Shown piece after piece: positions 1 to 6,083 of a stretch of DNA of 6,171 nucleotides. The notes below the pieces were generated by a model. That model was not told the DNA's origin and searched no databases. It worked only from the letters and a program-made list of their open reading frames with translations. The stretch's first letter is position 1, and every line of letters starts with the position of its first letter. A program made the translations under genes and the position numbers. This DNA comes from Erysipelotrichaceae bacterium (GTDB lineage: Bacteria; Bacillota_I; Bacilli_A; Erysipelotrichales; Erysipelotrichaceae), in NCBI GenBank assembly GCA_003446295.1, contig DMBB01000027.1, positions 8,662-14,832 on the forward strand, given 5' to 3'.

Positions 1-462
<462 letters not shown>

Positions 463-471
463 TTGTAAGTT

Positions 472-481
472 TTCTTAAGAA
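472..481. repeat. 10-bp palindrome TTCTTAAGAA, copy 1
   Basis: Perfect palindrome nine bases after the gap stop codon and just before the terminator. The identical decamer recurs at 626-635. It may be a binding site for a dimeric regulator or chance in AT-rich spacer; the sequence alone does not decide. Confidence 0.4.
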
Positions 482-494
482 CTCATATAAAAAC

Positions 495-533
495 AGGCGC
501 TGCCCCGCATAATTAGGGCTGGCGCCTTTTTTT
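495..533 (+). terminator. Rho-independent terminator of gap
   Basis: Arms AGGCGC-T-GCCC (495-505) and GGGC-TG-GCGCCT (516-527) form a ten-pair GC-rich stem with a small internal loop and a 10-nt apical loop. A run of seven T follows (527-533). It begins 32 bases after the gap stop codon and separates gap from the ROK kinase gene. Confidence 0.93.
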
Positions 534-566
534 GCGATGTGTGCTGTGATTGTCATGCGTCGGGGA

Positions 567-594
567 CTGTATGCCTGATGAGCAGCAGGCACAG
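567..594. repeat. Inverted repeat in the gap-ROK spacer
   Basis: TGCCTG (572-577) pairs perfectly with CAGGCA (586-591) around an 8-nt loop. CTG (567-569) with CAG (592-594) extends the stem after a 2-nt bulge. No T tract follows, so it is not an obvious terminator. It lies upstream of the ROK promoter and outside that gene's predicted mRNA. Role unknown. Confidence 0.35.
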
Positions 595-625
595 CGGCCT
601 TTATTTAAGGAAACACACTGTATTA

Positions 626-635
626 TTCTTAAGAA
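626..635. repeat. 10-bp palindrome TTCTTAAGAA, copy 2
   Basis: Identical to the palindrome at 472-481. This copy is centred about 57 bases upstream of the predicted transcription start of the ROK kinase, a position typical of activator or upstream operator sites. Function is inferred only. Confidence 0.4.
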
Positions 636-672
636 ATGCGGCGGCACTCTTACAGCATGTCTGCGGAATGGT

Positions 673-681
673 TGCTATAAT
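673..681 (+). promoter_or_regulatory. Extended -10 promoter for the ROK kinase gene
   Basis: TGCTATAAT is a perfect extended -10 element (TGnTATAAT). The best -35 candidate, TTACAG at 650-655, is 20 bases upstream, so the promoter probably relies on the TG extension. Transcription would start near 687-690, giving a very short leader of about 12-15 nt before the GTG start. Confidence 0.75.
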
Positions 682-701
682 GGTGAAGAACGGAGGTATC
701 T

Positions 702-1655
702 GTGAAAACGTTTTTATGTTTTGACGGCGGCGGGACTTATGTGAAATATGCCGTAATGACCGGAGAGGGAGAGGTGCTTTGCAGATCAAAGTACGAAACC
801 CCGAGAGATGATCTGAATGTTTTTCTTTCGAAGATCCGGGAAATATATGAGGCATATCCTGATGTGTCCGGTATTGCGCTGTCCATGCCGGGAATCATCG
901 ACATTGACAAAGGATATATGAGAAATGCCGGGGCGATCCGCTGCTGTGCAGGGACCTGTCTGTGCGATATGATCTCGGAACAGTGCGGAGGTCTGCCGGT
1001 ATCCGTGGAGAATGACGGGAAAGCTGCAGCACGAGCTGAAATGGTCAGCGGCGCATTGAAGGATGCGGACACGGGTGTCGTCATCCTGCTTGGAACAGGG
1101 ATCGGCGGCACGGTGTTTGTAAACCGGAAGATCATCAGAGGAAACCATCTCTGGGCCGGAGAACTGTCCTACCACTATCTCCGTAATCGGCAGCTGTTCG
1201 GTGAAGAACATATCAAAGATCACGATGTGTTTGACAGCCGCTATTCTACCGTATGCACGCCTGCAGGCATTGTCAGGCGTTATGCAGAGCTGAGCGGGGA
1301 AACAGGACTGAAGCGCACTGATTGTGAACTGGTCTTTGAACGCATGAACCAGGGTGATGAAAATGCACGGCTGGCTGTAAGGGATGCCGCAAGGGATCTT
1401 GCCATGATGATCTTCAATATCCAGTGCACGATCGATCCGGATGCCTTCGCGATCGGAGGCGGGATCAGCGAACAGGACAGCTATATCGATATGCTGAAAG
1501 AAGCGGTCAAAGCATACGTACCGTCTGACCAGCCGCTCTGTCCTGAGCCGGTGATCAGAGTCTGCAGATACCGCAGTGACGCGAACCTGATTGGTGCGTT
1601 ATACAGATTCTATGAACAGTACGGTCAGCATGGCTCACTTGTACTCGGTGGATGA
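702..1655 (+). CDS. ROK-family sugar kinase lacking the zinc cluster
   Basis: A cytoplasmic sugar kinase of the ROK family (ATP-dependent phosphorylation of hexoses, N-acylated amino sugars or beta-glucosides), 317 residues, a normal length. The start is GTG at 702, placed by GGAGGT at 692-697. Visible motifs: the phosphate loop DGGGTYVK (8-15), ENDGKAAARAE (103-113) with the expected catalytic base D105, the glycine-rich GTGIGGTVF (131-139), AGELSYHY (152-159) with the sugar-contacting Glu154, and the C-terminal adenosine-side IGGGI (251-255). The typical ROK zinc cluster (GH followed by CxCGxxGCxE) is absent. Instead there is a polar segment at 160-182 and only one Cys (C185). This resembles the zinc-free ROK subgroup that includes beta-glucoside kinases. 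There is no N-terminal helix-turn-helix, so it is an enzyme rather than a ROK repressor. The substrate cannot be assigned; no transporter or glycosidase gene lies beside it here. Confidence 0.9.
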   Translation: MKTFLCFDGGGTYVKYAVMTGEGEVLCRSKYETPRDDLNVFLSKIREIYEAYPDVSGIALSMPGIIDIDKGYMRNAGAIRCCAGTCLCDMISEQCGGLPVSVENDGKAAARAEMVSGALKDADTGVVILLGTGIGGTVFVNRKIIRGNHLWAGELSYHYLRNRQLFGEEHIKDHDVFDSRYSTVCTPAGIVRRYAELSGETGLKRTDCELVFERMNQGDENARLAVRDAARDLAMMIFNIQCTIDPDAFAIGGGISEQDSYIDMLKEAVKAYVPSDQPLCPEPVIRVCRYRSDANLIGALYRFYEQYGQHGSLVLGG

Positions 1656-1667
1656 GTTGTATAAAAT
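1639..1667 (+). promoter_or_regulatory. Candidate promoter for the HTH-membrane protein gene
   Basis: TTGTAC (1639-1644) and TAAAAT (1662-1667) are 17 bp apart, the ideal spacing, although the -35 matches consensus poorly; TATAAA at 1660-1665 is an overlapping -10 choice. The -35 lies in the last codons of the ROK gene. Transcription would start near 1674, inside the palindrome at 1673-1691. Confidence 0.45.
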
Positions 1668-1672
1668 AATGC

Positions 1673-1691
1673 TAACCAGTCAAACTGGTTA
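1673..1691. promoter_or_regulatory. Perfect 8+3+8 palindrome, candidate operator
   Basis: TAACCAGT (1673-1680), spacer CAA, ACTGGTTA (1684-1691). It sits immediately downstream of the candidate -10 box and 4 bp before the ribosome binding site AGGTG (1696-1700). No T tract follows, so it is not a terminator. Its position over the predicted transcription start fits a repressor operator, possibly bound by the HTH protein encoded next. The alternative is a 5' mRNA hairpin affecting stability or translation. Confidence 0.55.
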
Positions 1692-1707
1692 TAGTAGGTG
1701 AAAAGAA

Positions 1708-4389
1708 ATGAACAATCGACTTCCTGAAAAATTAACAGCAGTGCGAAAGCACTTTGGTTATGCTCAGGCTGATGTCGCATCGAAGCTGAATGTTTCGGTT
1801 GCGGAGTATATGAGCTGGGAGAACGGCGCTATGATCTGCCGGATCGAACAGCTTCGCAAGCTTTCGCAGCTGTATTCCATTCCGCTTGTGGACTTTCTGG
1901 ACAATACCAGAGAGCTCCGTATGCCCAGAGAAGATCAGATATATCACAGCGTTCAGATCCCGTTCCAGAATCTGAACCGTCCTGCTTCCGAGGAAACACT
2001 GGAAGAGGACATTGCCGATAATATTCTGCCGATCCCCTCTGTGCAGCCTGAACCGGTGCCGGTTCCTGCCCCGCAGACAGTTTATCCGGCATCTGATGGC
2101 GGAACGCTTGATATCAGCCGTCCGGCTGTTACCGGAACGATCGAGTTCGGTACAGAAGCAATTGAAGAACCCGTTTCAGAGAGAACAGAGGAATACGGAC
2201 CGGATGGATTTGATGAAGAACCGTCACCGATCAAAAAGAGGATCCTGATCGGCATCGCCGCATTATGTGCGATTCTGATGCTGTTTGGTCTGAGCCGCAT
2301 GTTCAGAGGAAACGATGAAGAGGACGACAGCTCCATCACTGTCAGGATCAGTGATGTCAACCGTCTTGCATTGGGAAGAACATTCTCGGCATTCATTGAT
2401 GACGATGGCAGGATCAAGTCCATGGGCAACCTGGATATCAGTCAGTATACCGATCTTGTGCAGATCAGTGCAGCCAACAGCTGGCTTGCCGGACTGAAAA
2501 ACGACGGAACGGTCATGCTTGCCGGTTCAAGTTCCTATACAGAAGCCAAAACATGGCAGAATATCACGATGATCGCTGCGGCGGATACGCATATTGCCGG
2601 TCTGCAGGATGACGGAACAGTGATCTGTACCGGAAGTGATGAAGCATGCAAGGTCGAAGAATGGAAAGATATCAAATATGTATATGCAGGCAACGGGTAT
2701 ACTGTCGGACAGAAGAAGAACGGCAGTCTGGTCGTTTCCGGCAATATCTCCTGTGCTTCCGTGCTTGAATCATTGACCAATGTCAGATCACTCAGCGCCT
2801 CTGACAGTTATGTGACGGTCGTTGATGATAAAGGAGGCGTGACCTGCTATGCGGCGGGTTCTGCATCCTCTCTGAATACGACGTCCTGGTCAGGCATGAC
2901 GAGTGCAGCAGCCGGTTCCGGCTTTGCGGCAGGACTGACGTCTGACGGAAAGGTGACCACAGCCTCGACGGATGATGCTTTCTCCAAGCAGGCAGCCGCA
3001 CTGAAAAATGTGCGCTACATCGCAGCCAGAGGAGGCACACTGGTCGCTGTCAACTACAACGGAGACATCATCGGTGCCGGTGACAATACCAATAAAGTCT
3101 ACGGAACAGCTTCCGAGACGCCGGAGCCTTCTGAAGAAACAGTGAAGCTGGATAAAGTGACGAATGTCAGCTTTGAGACAGGCAAAGAAAATGTAACGAT
3201 CAAGTGGGACAGCGTAACAGGTGCCAAGTATTACATGATCAAGGTCAATACAATGCCTGAAACATCACTGCGTTCCGCAAAGAACTCTACCAGCATTCCG
3301 ACAAAGAATCTGAAGAACGGGACGGTATATAAAGTCACATTGACAGCGTATGGCAGTTCTGAAGAAGAGAGCAGTGAGCCGACAGTGCTGGAATTCAAAT
3401 ATACAGCAGCACCTGTGAAGCTTGCGGCTCCGACAAACCTGACAGCTACCGCAACAGAAGATTCATGGAATCTGAGCTGGGATGCTGTTACGGATGCAGC
3501 AGAGTATATTATTTCAGTCAACACGGATCCTGCCACTAAGATGACGTCGACAAAGAACAGCTGTTCCATTCCGGCATCATCATTAAAGAACGGATCCACG
3601 TATAAGATCTCTGTCATTGCGTCCGACGGCAAGGATGACGCAAACAACAGCGATCCGCTGACAGCCAAGCTGAAGTATTCAGCTGCTGCAGTGCAGCTTG
3701 ATACGCCGGCTAATATCACGGCTGAATCCGGTGAGAACCATTGGATCATCACCTGGGACAAGGTCGAGCATGCGGATTCATATAAAGTAACAGTCGGCTC
3801 TGATACACAGTCCCTGCTCGTAACGACAAACCGTGCGGAATATATCGGAAGCCTGAAGGACGGCGAAGAATATGAAGTCCGTGTCACGGCATTGCCCAAG
3901 AGCGGTTCTGATGCATATGAAGCAAGTGAGCCCGGAGTCGCAAGACTGACATACGGTGCATATCAGTACAAAGTTACCGTGAAGTTCACCGGTGCCCAGA
4001 CAAATACAGTTGAGTTGTATCTGAAGAAAGGCACATATGCATATTCAGATGTTCTGACGGAATATCTGACTGACGGCAATATGCTGAGCGATCCTTCAAG
4101 AACATTTAATGTCAACAGCAATACTGAGGTCAGCGATGTGCATACAGTCTCTCAGGAAGACATATGCAATGCGGACGGAAATATCTGGCAGAATGGTGCC
4201 TGCAAGACGCCGGAACAGGCTTGCTCGGATGAAGGAAATGTCTGGAAGGACGGCGCCTGCATCACGCCGGAACGTGACTGCCTTGAAAACGGCGGTACAT
4301 GGTCTGACGGAGCCTGCAAGACGGAACAGCAGATCTGTGACGAGCAGGAAGGCTTCCACTGGTCTGACGGAGCCTGTGTGGCTGATTGA
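1708..4389 (+). CDS. Membrane-anchored XRE helix-turn-helix protein with RCC1-like, FN3 and Cys-rich repeats
   Basis: A single-pass membrane protein of 893 residues, not a family I can name as a whole. ATG at 1708 is preceded by AGGTG at 1696-1700. Order of parts: XRE-type helix-turn-helix (about 9-64, with the typical MSWENG of the recognition region); Pro- and acid-rich linker (about 72-174); transmembrane helix 179-195 preceded by KKR (176-178), giving N-terminus inside and the rest outside; seven RCC1-like repeats of about 35-38 residues (226 to about 466; recurring AGL-x-x-DG-T-V and I-x-x-AA-x), enough for a seven-bladed propeller; three fibronectin III-like domains (about 481-571, 572-663, 664-750; each has a conserved Trp in [KST]WD and a late LK[ND]G-x-x-Y); an unassigned beta-rich segment (752-814); and four Cys-rich repeats (820-890). 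There is no cleavable signal peptide and no LPXTG sorting signal. The layout recalls RodZ-like HTH-TM proteins, but the exterior is quite different. The likely role is sensing or scaffolding at the cell surface; DNA binding is unproven. Confidence 0.88.
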   Translation: MNNRLPEKLTAVRKHFGYAQADVASKLNVSVAEYMSWENGAMICRIEQLRKLSQLYSIPLVDFLDNTRELRMPREDQIYHSVQIPFQNLNRPASEETLEEDIADNILPIPSVQPEPVPVPAPQTVYPASDGGTLDISRPAVTGTIEFGTEAIEEPVSERTEEYGPDGFDEEPSPIKKRILIGIAALCAILMLFGLSRMFRGNDEEDDSSITVRISDVNRLALGRTFSAFIDDDGRIKSMGNLDISQYTDLVQISAANSWLAGLKNDGTVMLAGSSSYTEAKTWQNITMIAAADTHIAGLQDDGTVICTGSDEACKVEEWKDIKYVYAGNGYTVGQKKNGSLVVSGNISCASVLESLTNVRSLSASDSYVTVVDDKGGVTCYAAGSASSLNTTSWSGMTSAAAGSGFAAGLTSDGKVTTASTDDAFSKQAAALKNVRYIAARGGTLVAVNYNGDIIGAGDNTNKVYGTASETPEPSEETVKLDKVTNVSFETGKENVTIKWDSVTGAKYYMIKVNTMPETSLRSAKNSTSIPTKNLKNGTVYKVTLTAYGSSEEESSEPTVLEFKYTAAPVKLAAPTNLTATATEDSWNLSWDAVTDAAEYIISVNTDPATKMTSTKNSCSIPASSLKNGSTYKISVIASDGKDDANNSDPLTAKLKYSAAAVQLDTPANITAESGENHWIITWDKVEHADSYKVTVGSDTQSLLVTTNRAEYIGSLKDGEEYEVRVTALPKSGSDAYEASEPGVARLTYGAYQYKVTVKFTGAQTNTVELYLKKGTYAYSDVLTEYLTDGNMLSDPSRTFNVNSNTEVSDVHTVSQEDICNADGNIWQNGACKTPEQACSDEGNVWKDGACITPERDCLENGGTWSDGACKTEQQICDEQEGFHWSDGACVAD
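4165..4377 (+). repeat. Four tandem Cys-rich repeats of 57-60 bp (protein residues 820-890)
   Basis: Each unit encodes C-x4-G-x(1,2)-W-x-[ND]-G-A-C, and units are separated by six residues (usually with T-x-E/Q). Cys pairs are C820/C832, C839/C851, C858/C870 and C877/C890; the last is one residue longer. The DNA is partly conserved: the same 17 bases occur at 4300-4316 and 4360-4376. The repeats form the extreme C-terminus of the membrane protein, on the predicted outer face, where each pair could form a disulfide. Confidence 0.85.
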
Positions 4390-4404
4390 TGAGGGCGGAA
4401 GAAT

Positions 4405-4602
4405 ATGAGTGAAGCAGGAAAATTCTGGTATTACAACAAAGCGGGAGATACCGAGAAATACGGTCCCTATACGGATGATGAACTCATCCGGCTGATCCGC
4501 CAGGGGATCCTGACGGAAAATGATTACATCTGGATGATGGATCTGGAAGACTGGCTGAGACTCGGAAATTCGATCTACAGCAGCTATATCATTACGGAAT
4601 AA
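4405..4602 (+). CDS. Small GYF_2-domain protein (DUF4339 type)
   Basis: A 65-residue protein made of a single GYF_2 domain, a small fold thought to bind proline-rich or other peptide segments. Visible signature: FWYY (7-10), GPYTDDEL (20-27), hydrophobic LIRLIRQG (27-34), W43 and the closing DW (49-50) followed by L53. ATG at 4405 is preceded by a purine-rich GGGCGGAAG (4393-4401). The gene begins 15 bases after the stop codon of the large membrane protein, so they are very probably co-transcribed and the two products may interact. A testable candidate partner is the Pro-rich cytoplasmic linker of that protein (PEPVPVPAP at about residues 115-123). No transmembrane helix is present, so it should be cytoplasmic. 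In larger proteins this domain is usually fused to a membrane segment; here it stands alone. Domain call firm; partner inferred. Confidence 0.85.
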   Translation: MSEAGKFWYYNKAGDTEKYGPYTDDELIRLIRQGILTENDYIWMMDLEDWLRLGNSIYSSYIITE

Positions 4603-4604
4603 CG

Positions 4605-4630
4605 GCGGGGAGGAAACTCTCCGCTTTTTT
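4605..4630 (+). terminator. Rho-independent terminator after the GYF_2 gene
   Basis: An eight-pair stem, GCGGGGAG (4605-4612) with CTCTCCGC (4617-4624, one G-U pair), closed by a GAAA tetraloop and followed by six T (4625-4630). It starts three bases after the stop codon and ends the HTH-membrane/GYF_2 transcript. Confidence 0.93.
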
Positions 4631-4691
4631 GTGCATTTCACTGTATTTTTGGCAGATATCTGAAACAATAAACTTAATACAGGAGAGTTAT

Positions 4692-5822
4692 ATGAGCAGA
4701 TTGAATGAACTGGACAGATTCCCGGAATTTACTGTGAATACCGCATTCCGCACAGATGTCAGGCTGAATGTGCTTCTGGCAGGCAAACGTACCGTGCTGA
4801 GAGTACTGCGCTATGCAGGCTGCCCGACATGCAGGATCGATATGCGTGTTCTGGCAGATGCATATGCGGAGTTTGAAAAACGAAATGCACAGATCATCGT
4901 TGTGATGCAGAGTGATCAGGAACATCTGCAGGCAGTTCTGAATGAAGAACCGCTTCCGTTTGAGATCATATCGGATACAGATGAAGTGCTGTACCGGACA
5001 CTGGCAATTCCTGCCGCAGAAAACAAAGAAGAACTGCGCGGGAGTGATCTGACAAAATTCCAGGCCAAAAGAAAGGCGGCAGAGGATGCCGGATATGCAC
5101 ACGGTGACTTTGAAGGCAATGAACTGCAGCTGCCGGCAATGTTCATTATTGAACCTGACGGGCTGGTAAGCTATGCGCACTATGCCAGGAGCGTAGCGGA
5201 CATGCCGATGGCAGAGGAAACGCTCAGAATACTGGATGAGACGGAAGACTTGTCCTGCCGTATGAAGGAGGGAGACAGGATCCCTGATTTCATCGTGGAT
5301 ACACAGAACGGTCATTATGAACATTTCCATGACATGCTGAAAGGGAAGACCGTGCTGTGGGTGCTGAGATACATCGGATGCACGGTCTGCAGATATGATG
5401 TTCACATGATCCAGAAACGGTATGAAGAATTTGCGGCAAGGAACGCAAAGGTGGTTGTCGTGATGCAGAGCGACACTGCACATCTGCTGAATGACCTGAA
5501 ACAGTCTGATACAGTTCTGCCGTTTGAGATCATTGCCGATCCCGGTCAGAACATTTACAGAAGACTGGGGATCAATGCTGCAGGCTCGAAAGAAGAACTT
5601 CTTGGCACAGGCGCGGAACAGCTGAAACAAAAAGGTGCCGCCGCAAGAGGCGCAGGCTTCGCACATGGAGATTATGAAGGAAATGAACTCCAGCTGCCCG
5701 CACTGTTTATCCTGGATGATCAGGGGACGGTACTGTACAGCCATTATGCGGAACATCTGATGGATATGCCCGATGTTGACGGAGTGCTTGCGCTGCTGGA
5801 AACACTGAAGCCTGTTTCCTGA
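4692..5822 (+). CDS. Tandem-duplicated peroxiredoxin-like (AhpC/TSA, thioredoxin-fold) protein with two CxxC motifs
   Basis: A 376-residue protein made of two similar halves (about 1-188 and 189-376), each a thioredoxin fold of the peroxiredoxin-like type, presumed to carry out thiol-based reduction in the cytoplasm. Half 1 has RYAGCPTCRID with C44/C47; half 2 has RYIGCTVCRYD with C230/C233, 186 residues later. Other matched segments are VVMQSD (70-75, 256-261), LPFEII (88-93, 276-281), AHGD-[FY]-EGNELQLPA with the presumed cis-Pro (P148, P336), and SYAHYA / LYSHYA. Both active sites look intact. ATG at 4692 follows AGGAGAG (4681-4687) at proper spacing. An in-frame TTG at 4629 would add 21 residues but lies in the terminator T tract and lacks a ribosome binding site. 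There is no signal peptide. No convincing promoter is visible between the terminator at 4630 and the gene, so it may depend on read-through or a non-standard promoter. Peroxidase versus disulfide-reductase activity cannot be told from sequence. Confidence 0.88.
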   Translation: MSRLNELDRFPEFTVNTAFRTDVRLNVLLAGKRTVLRVLRYAGCPTCRIDMRVLADAYAEFEKRNAQIIVVMQSDQEHLQAVLNEEPLPFEIISDTDEVLYRTLAIPAAENKEELRGSDLTKFQAKRKAAEDAGYAHGDFEGNELQLPAMFIIEPDGLVSYAHYARSVADMPMAEETLRILDETEDLSCRMKEGDRIPDFIVDTQNGHYEHFHDMLKGKTVLWVLRYIGCTVCRYDVHMIQKRYEEFAARNAKVVVVMQSDTAHLLNDLKQSDTVLPFEIIADPGQNIYRRLGINAAGSKEELLGTGAEQLKQKGAAARGAGFAHGDYEGNELQLPALFILDDQGTVLYSHYAEHLMDMPDVDGVLALLETLKPVS

Positions 5823-5846
5823 TACGGAAACAATATGCCTTGTTTC
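5813..5846. repeat. Two mutually exclusive 7-bp stem-loops at the end of the peroxiredoxin-like gene
   Basis: TGTTTCC (5813-5819) pairs with GGAAACA (5826-5832). The overlapping GAAACAA (5827-5833) pairs equally well with TTGTTTC (5840-5846). The first stem spans the stop codon, and the second covers the -35 box of the next promoter. No T tract follows either, so this is at best a weak terminator; it may instead be a protein-binding site. Confidence 0.45.
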
Positions 5847-5869
5847 ATGCTTGGCTGATGTTCTATAAT
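5840..5869 (+). promoter_or_regulatory. Promoter of the T-box leader and cysS
   Basis: A perfect -10 box TATAAT (5864-5869) lies 18 bp downstream of TTGTTT (5840-5845). Transcription would start near 5876, giving a leader of about 208 nt before cysS, a usual length for a T-box leader. Confidence 0.75.
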
Positions 5870-5875
5870 GTGTAG

Positions 5876-6071
5876 GAAACCGGAGAAGAGGAAAGAAAGC
5901 AGAAACATGACGCATAGAGAGGACAGGGTTTGGTGAAACTGTCCGGTATGTTCTGCATAAGATGCACCTTGGAGGGCCTTTAAAACAGGACGTATACAGT
6001 GCGTTAATCTGTCAGAGTAAAAAGAAAAGTGGGACCACGCCAAAGGTGTCTTTTTGCGGGTCCCTGTTTTT
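5876..6071 (+). promoter_or_regulatory. T-box riboswitch, predicted tRNA-Cys responsive
   Basis: This leader senses uncharged tRNA and controls read-through into cysS. Seen in sequence: Stem I apical helix GGACAG/CTGTCC (5921-5926 with 5939-5944) around a loop with GGTG (5932-5935); an internal loop with AG-rich GAGA (5917-5920); a second helix GCATA/TATGT (5912-5916 with 5947-5951); then the putative specifier TGC (Cys, 5954-5956) followed by A. The T-box core GTGGGACCACG is at 6029-6039. The antiterminator folds cleanly: AAAAG (6025-6029) with CTTTT (6050-6054), a seven-base bulge TGGGACC (6030-6036), and ACGCC (6037-6041) with GGTGT (6045-6049) around an AAA loop. It competes with the terminator at 6031-6071. 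The lower part of Stem I could not be drawn with confidence. The TGC specifier and the cysS gene downstream agree, which supports the amino-acid assignment. Confidence 0.9.
6031..6071 (+). terminator. T-box attenuator terminator upstream of cysS
   Basis: GGGACC (6031-6036) pairs with GGTCCC (6059-6064) and CGC (6038-6040) with GCG (6056-6058), leaving A6037 bulged; TGTTTTT (6065-6071) follows. The 5' arm overlaps the bulge and A2 strand of the antiterminator, so the two structures exclude each other. Confidence 0.9.
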
Positions 6072-6083
6072 GTGGGAGGGAAT

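Noticed and set aside
539..724. Small + strand frame (61 codons) between gap and the ROK gene
   Set aside because: No ribosome binding site precedes its start, and it runs through the promoter and into the ROK gene in another frame.
786..1223. Antisense frames opposite the ROK kinase
   Set aside because: The ROK motifs are unambiguous on the + strand, and the antisense products resemble nothing known.
3231..3899. Antisense 222-codon frame inside the FN3 region
   Set aside because: It lies opposite well-supported FN3 repeats, and its low-complexity Ser/Val content looks like a reverse-complement shadow.
4109..4408. Overlapping + frame of 99 codons over the Cys-rich repeats
   Set aside because: It is an Arg-rich frameshifted reading of the repeats. 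No break or frameshift is needed, as the main frame keeps regular Cys spacing to its stop.
4653..4662. 10-bp palindrome CAGATATCTG
   Set aside because: A single isolated copy with no clear promoter relation; easily chance.
4649..4678. Possible promoter TTGGCA with CTTAAT (18 bp) for the peroxiredoxin-like gene
   Set aside because: Transcription would begin around 4685, inside the ribosome binding site, leaving too short a leader, and the -10 match is poor.
4629..4694. Upstream TTG start giving a 397-residue peroxiredoxin-like protein
   Set aside because: The TTG lies in the terminator T tract with no ribosome binding site. ATG 4692 has AGGAGAG at correct spacing.
4674..5915. Long (413-codon) antisense reading frame opposite the peroxiredoxin-like gene
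   Set aside because: The + strand protein has clear duplicated family motifs and a strong ribosome binding site. The antisense product shows no recognisable domain and reflects codon composition.
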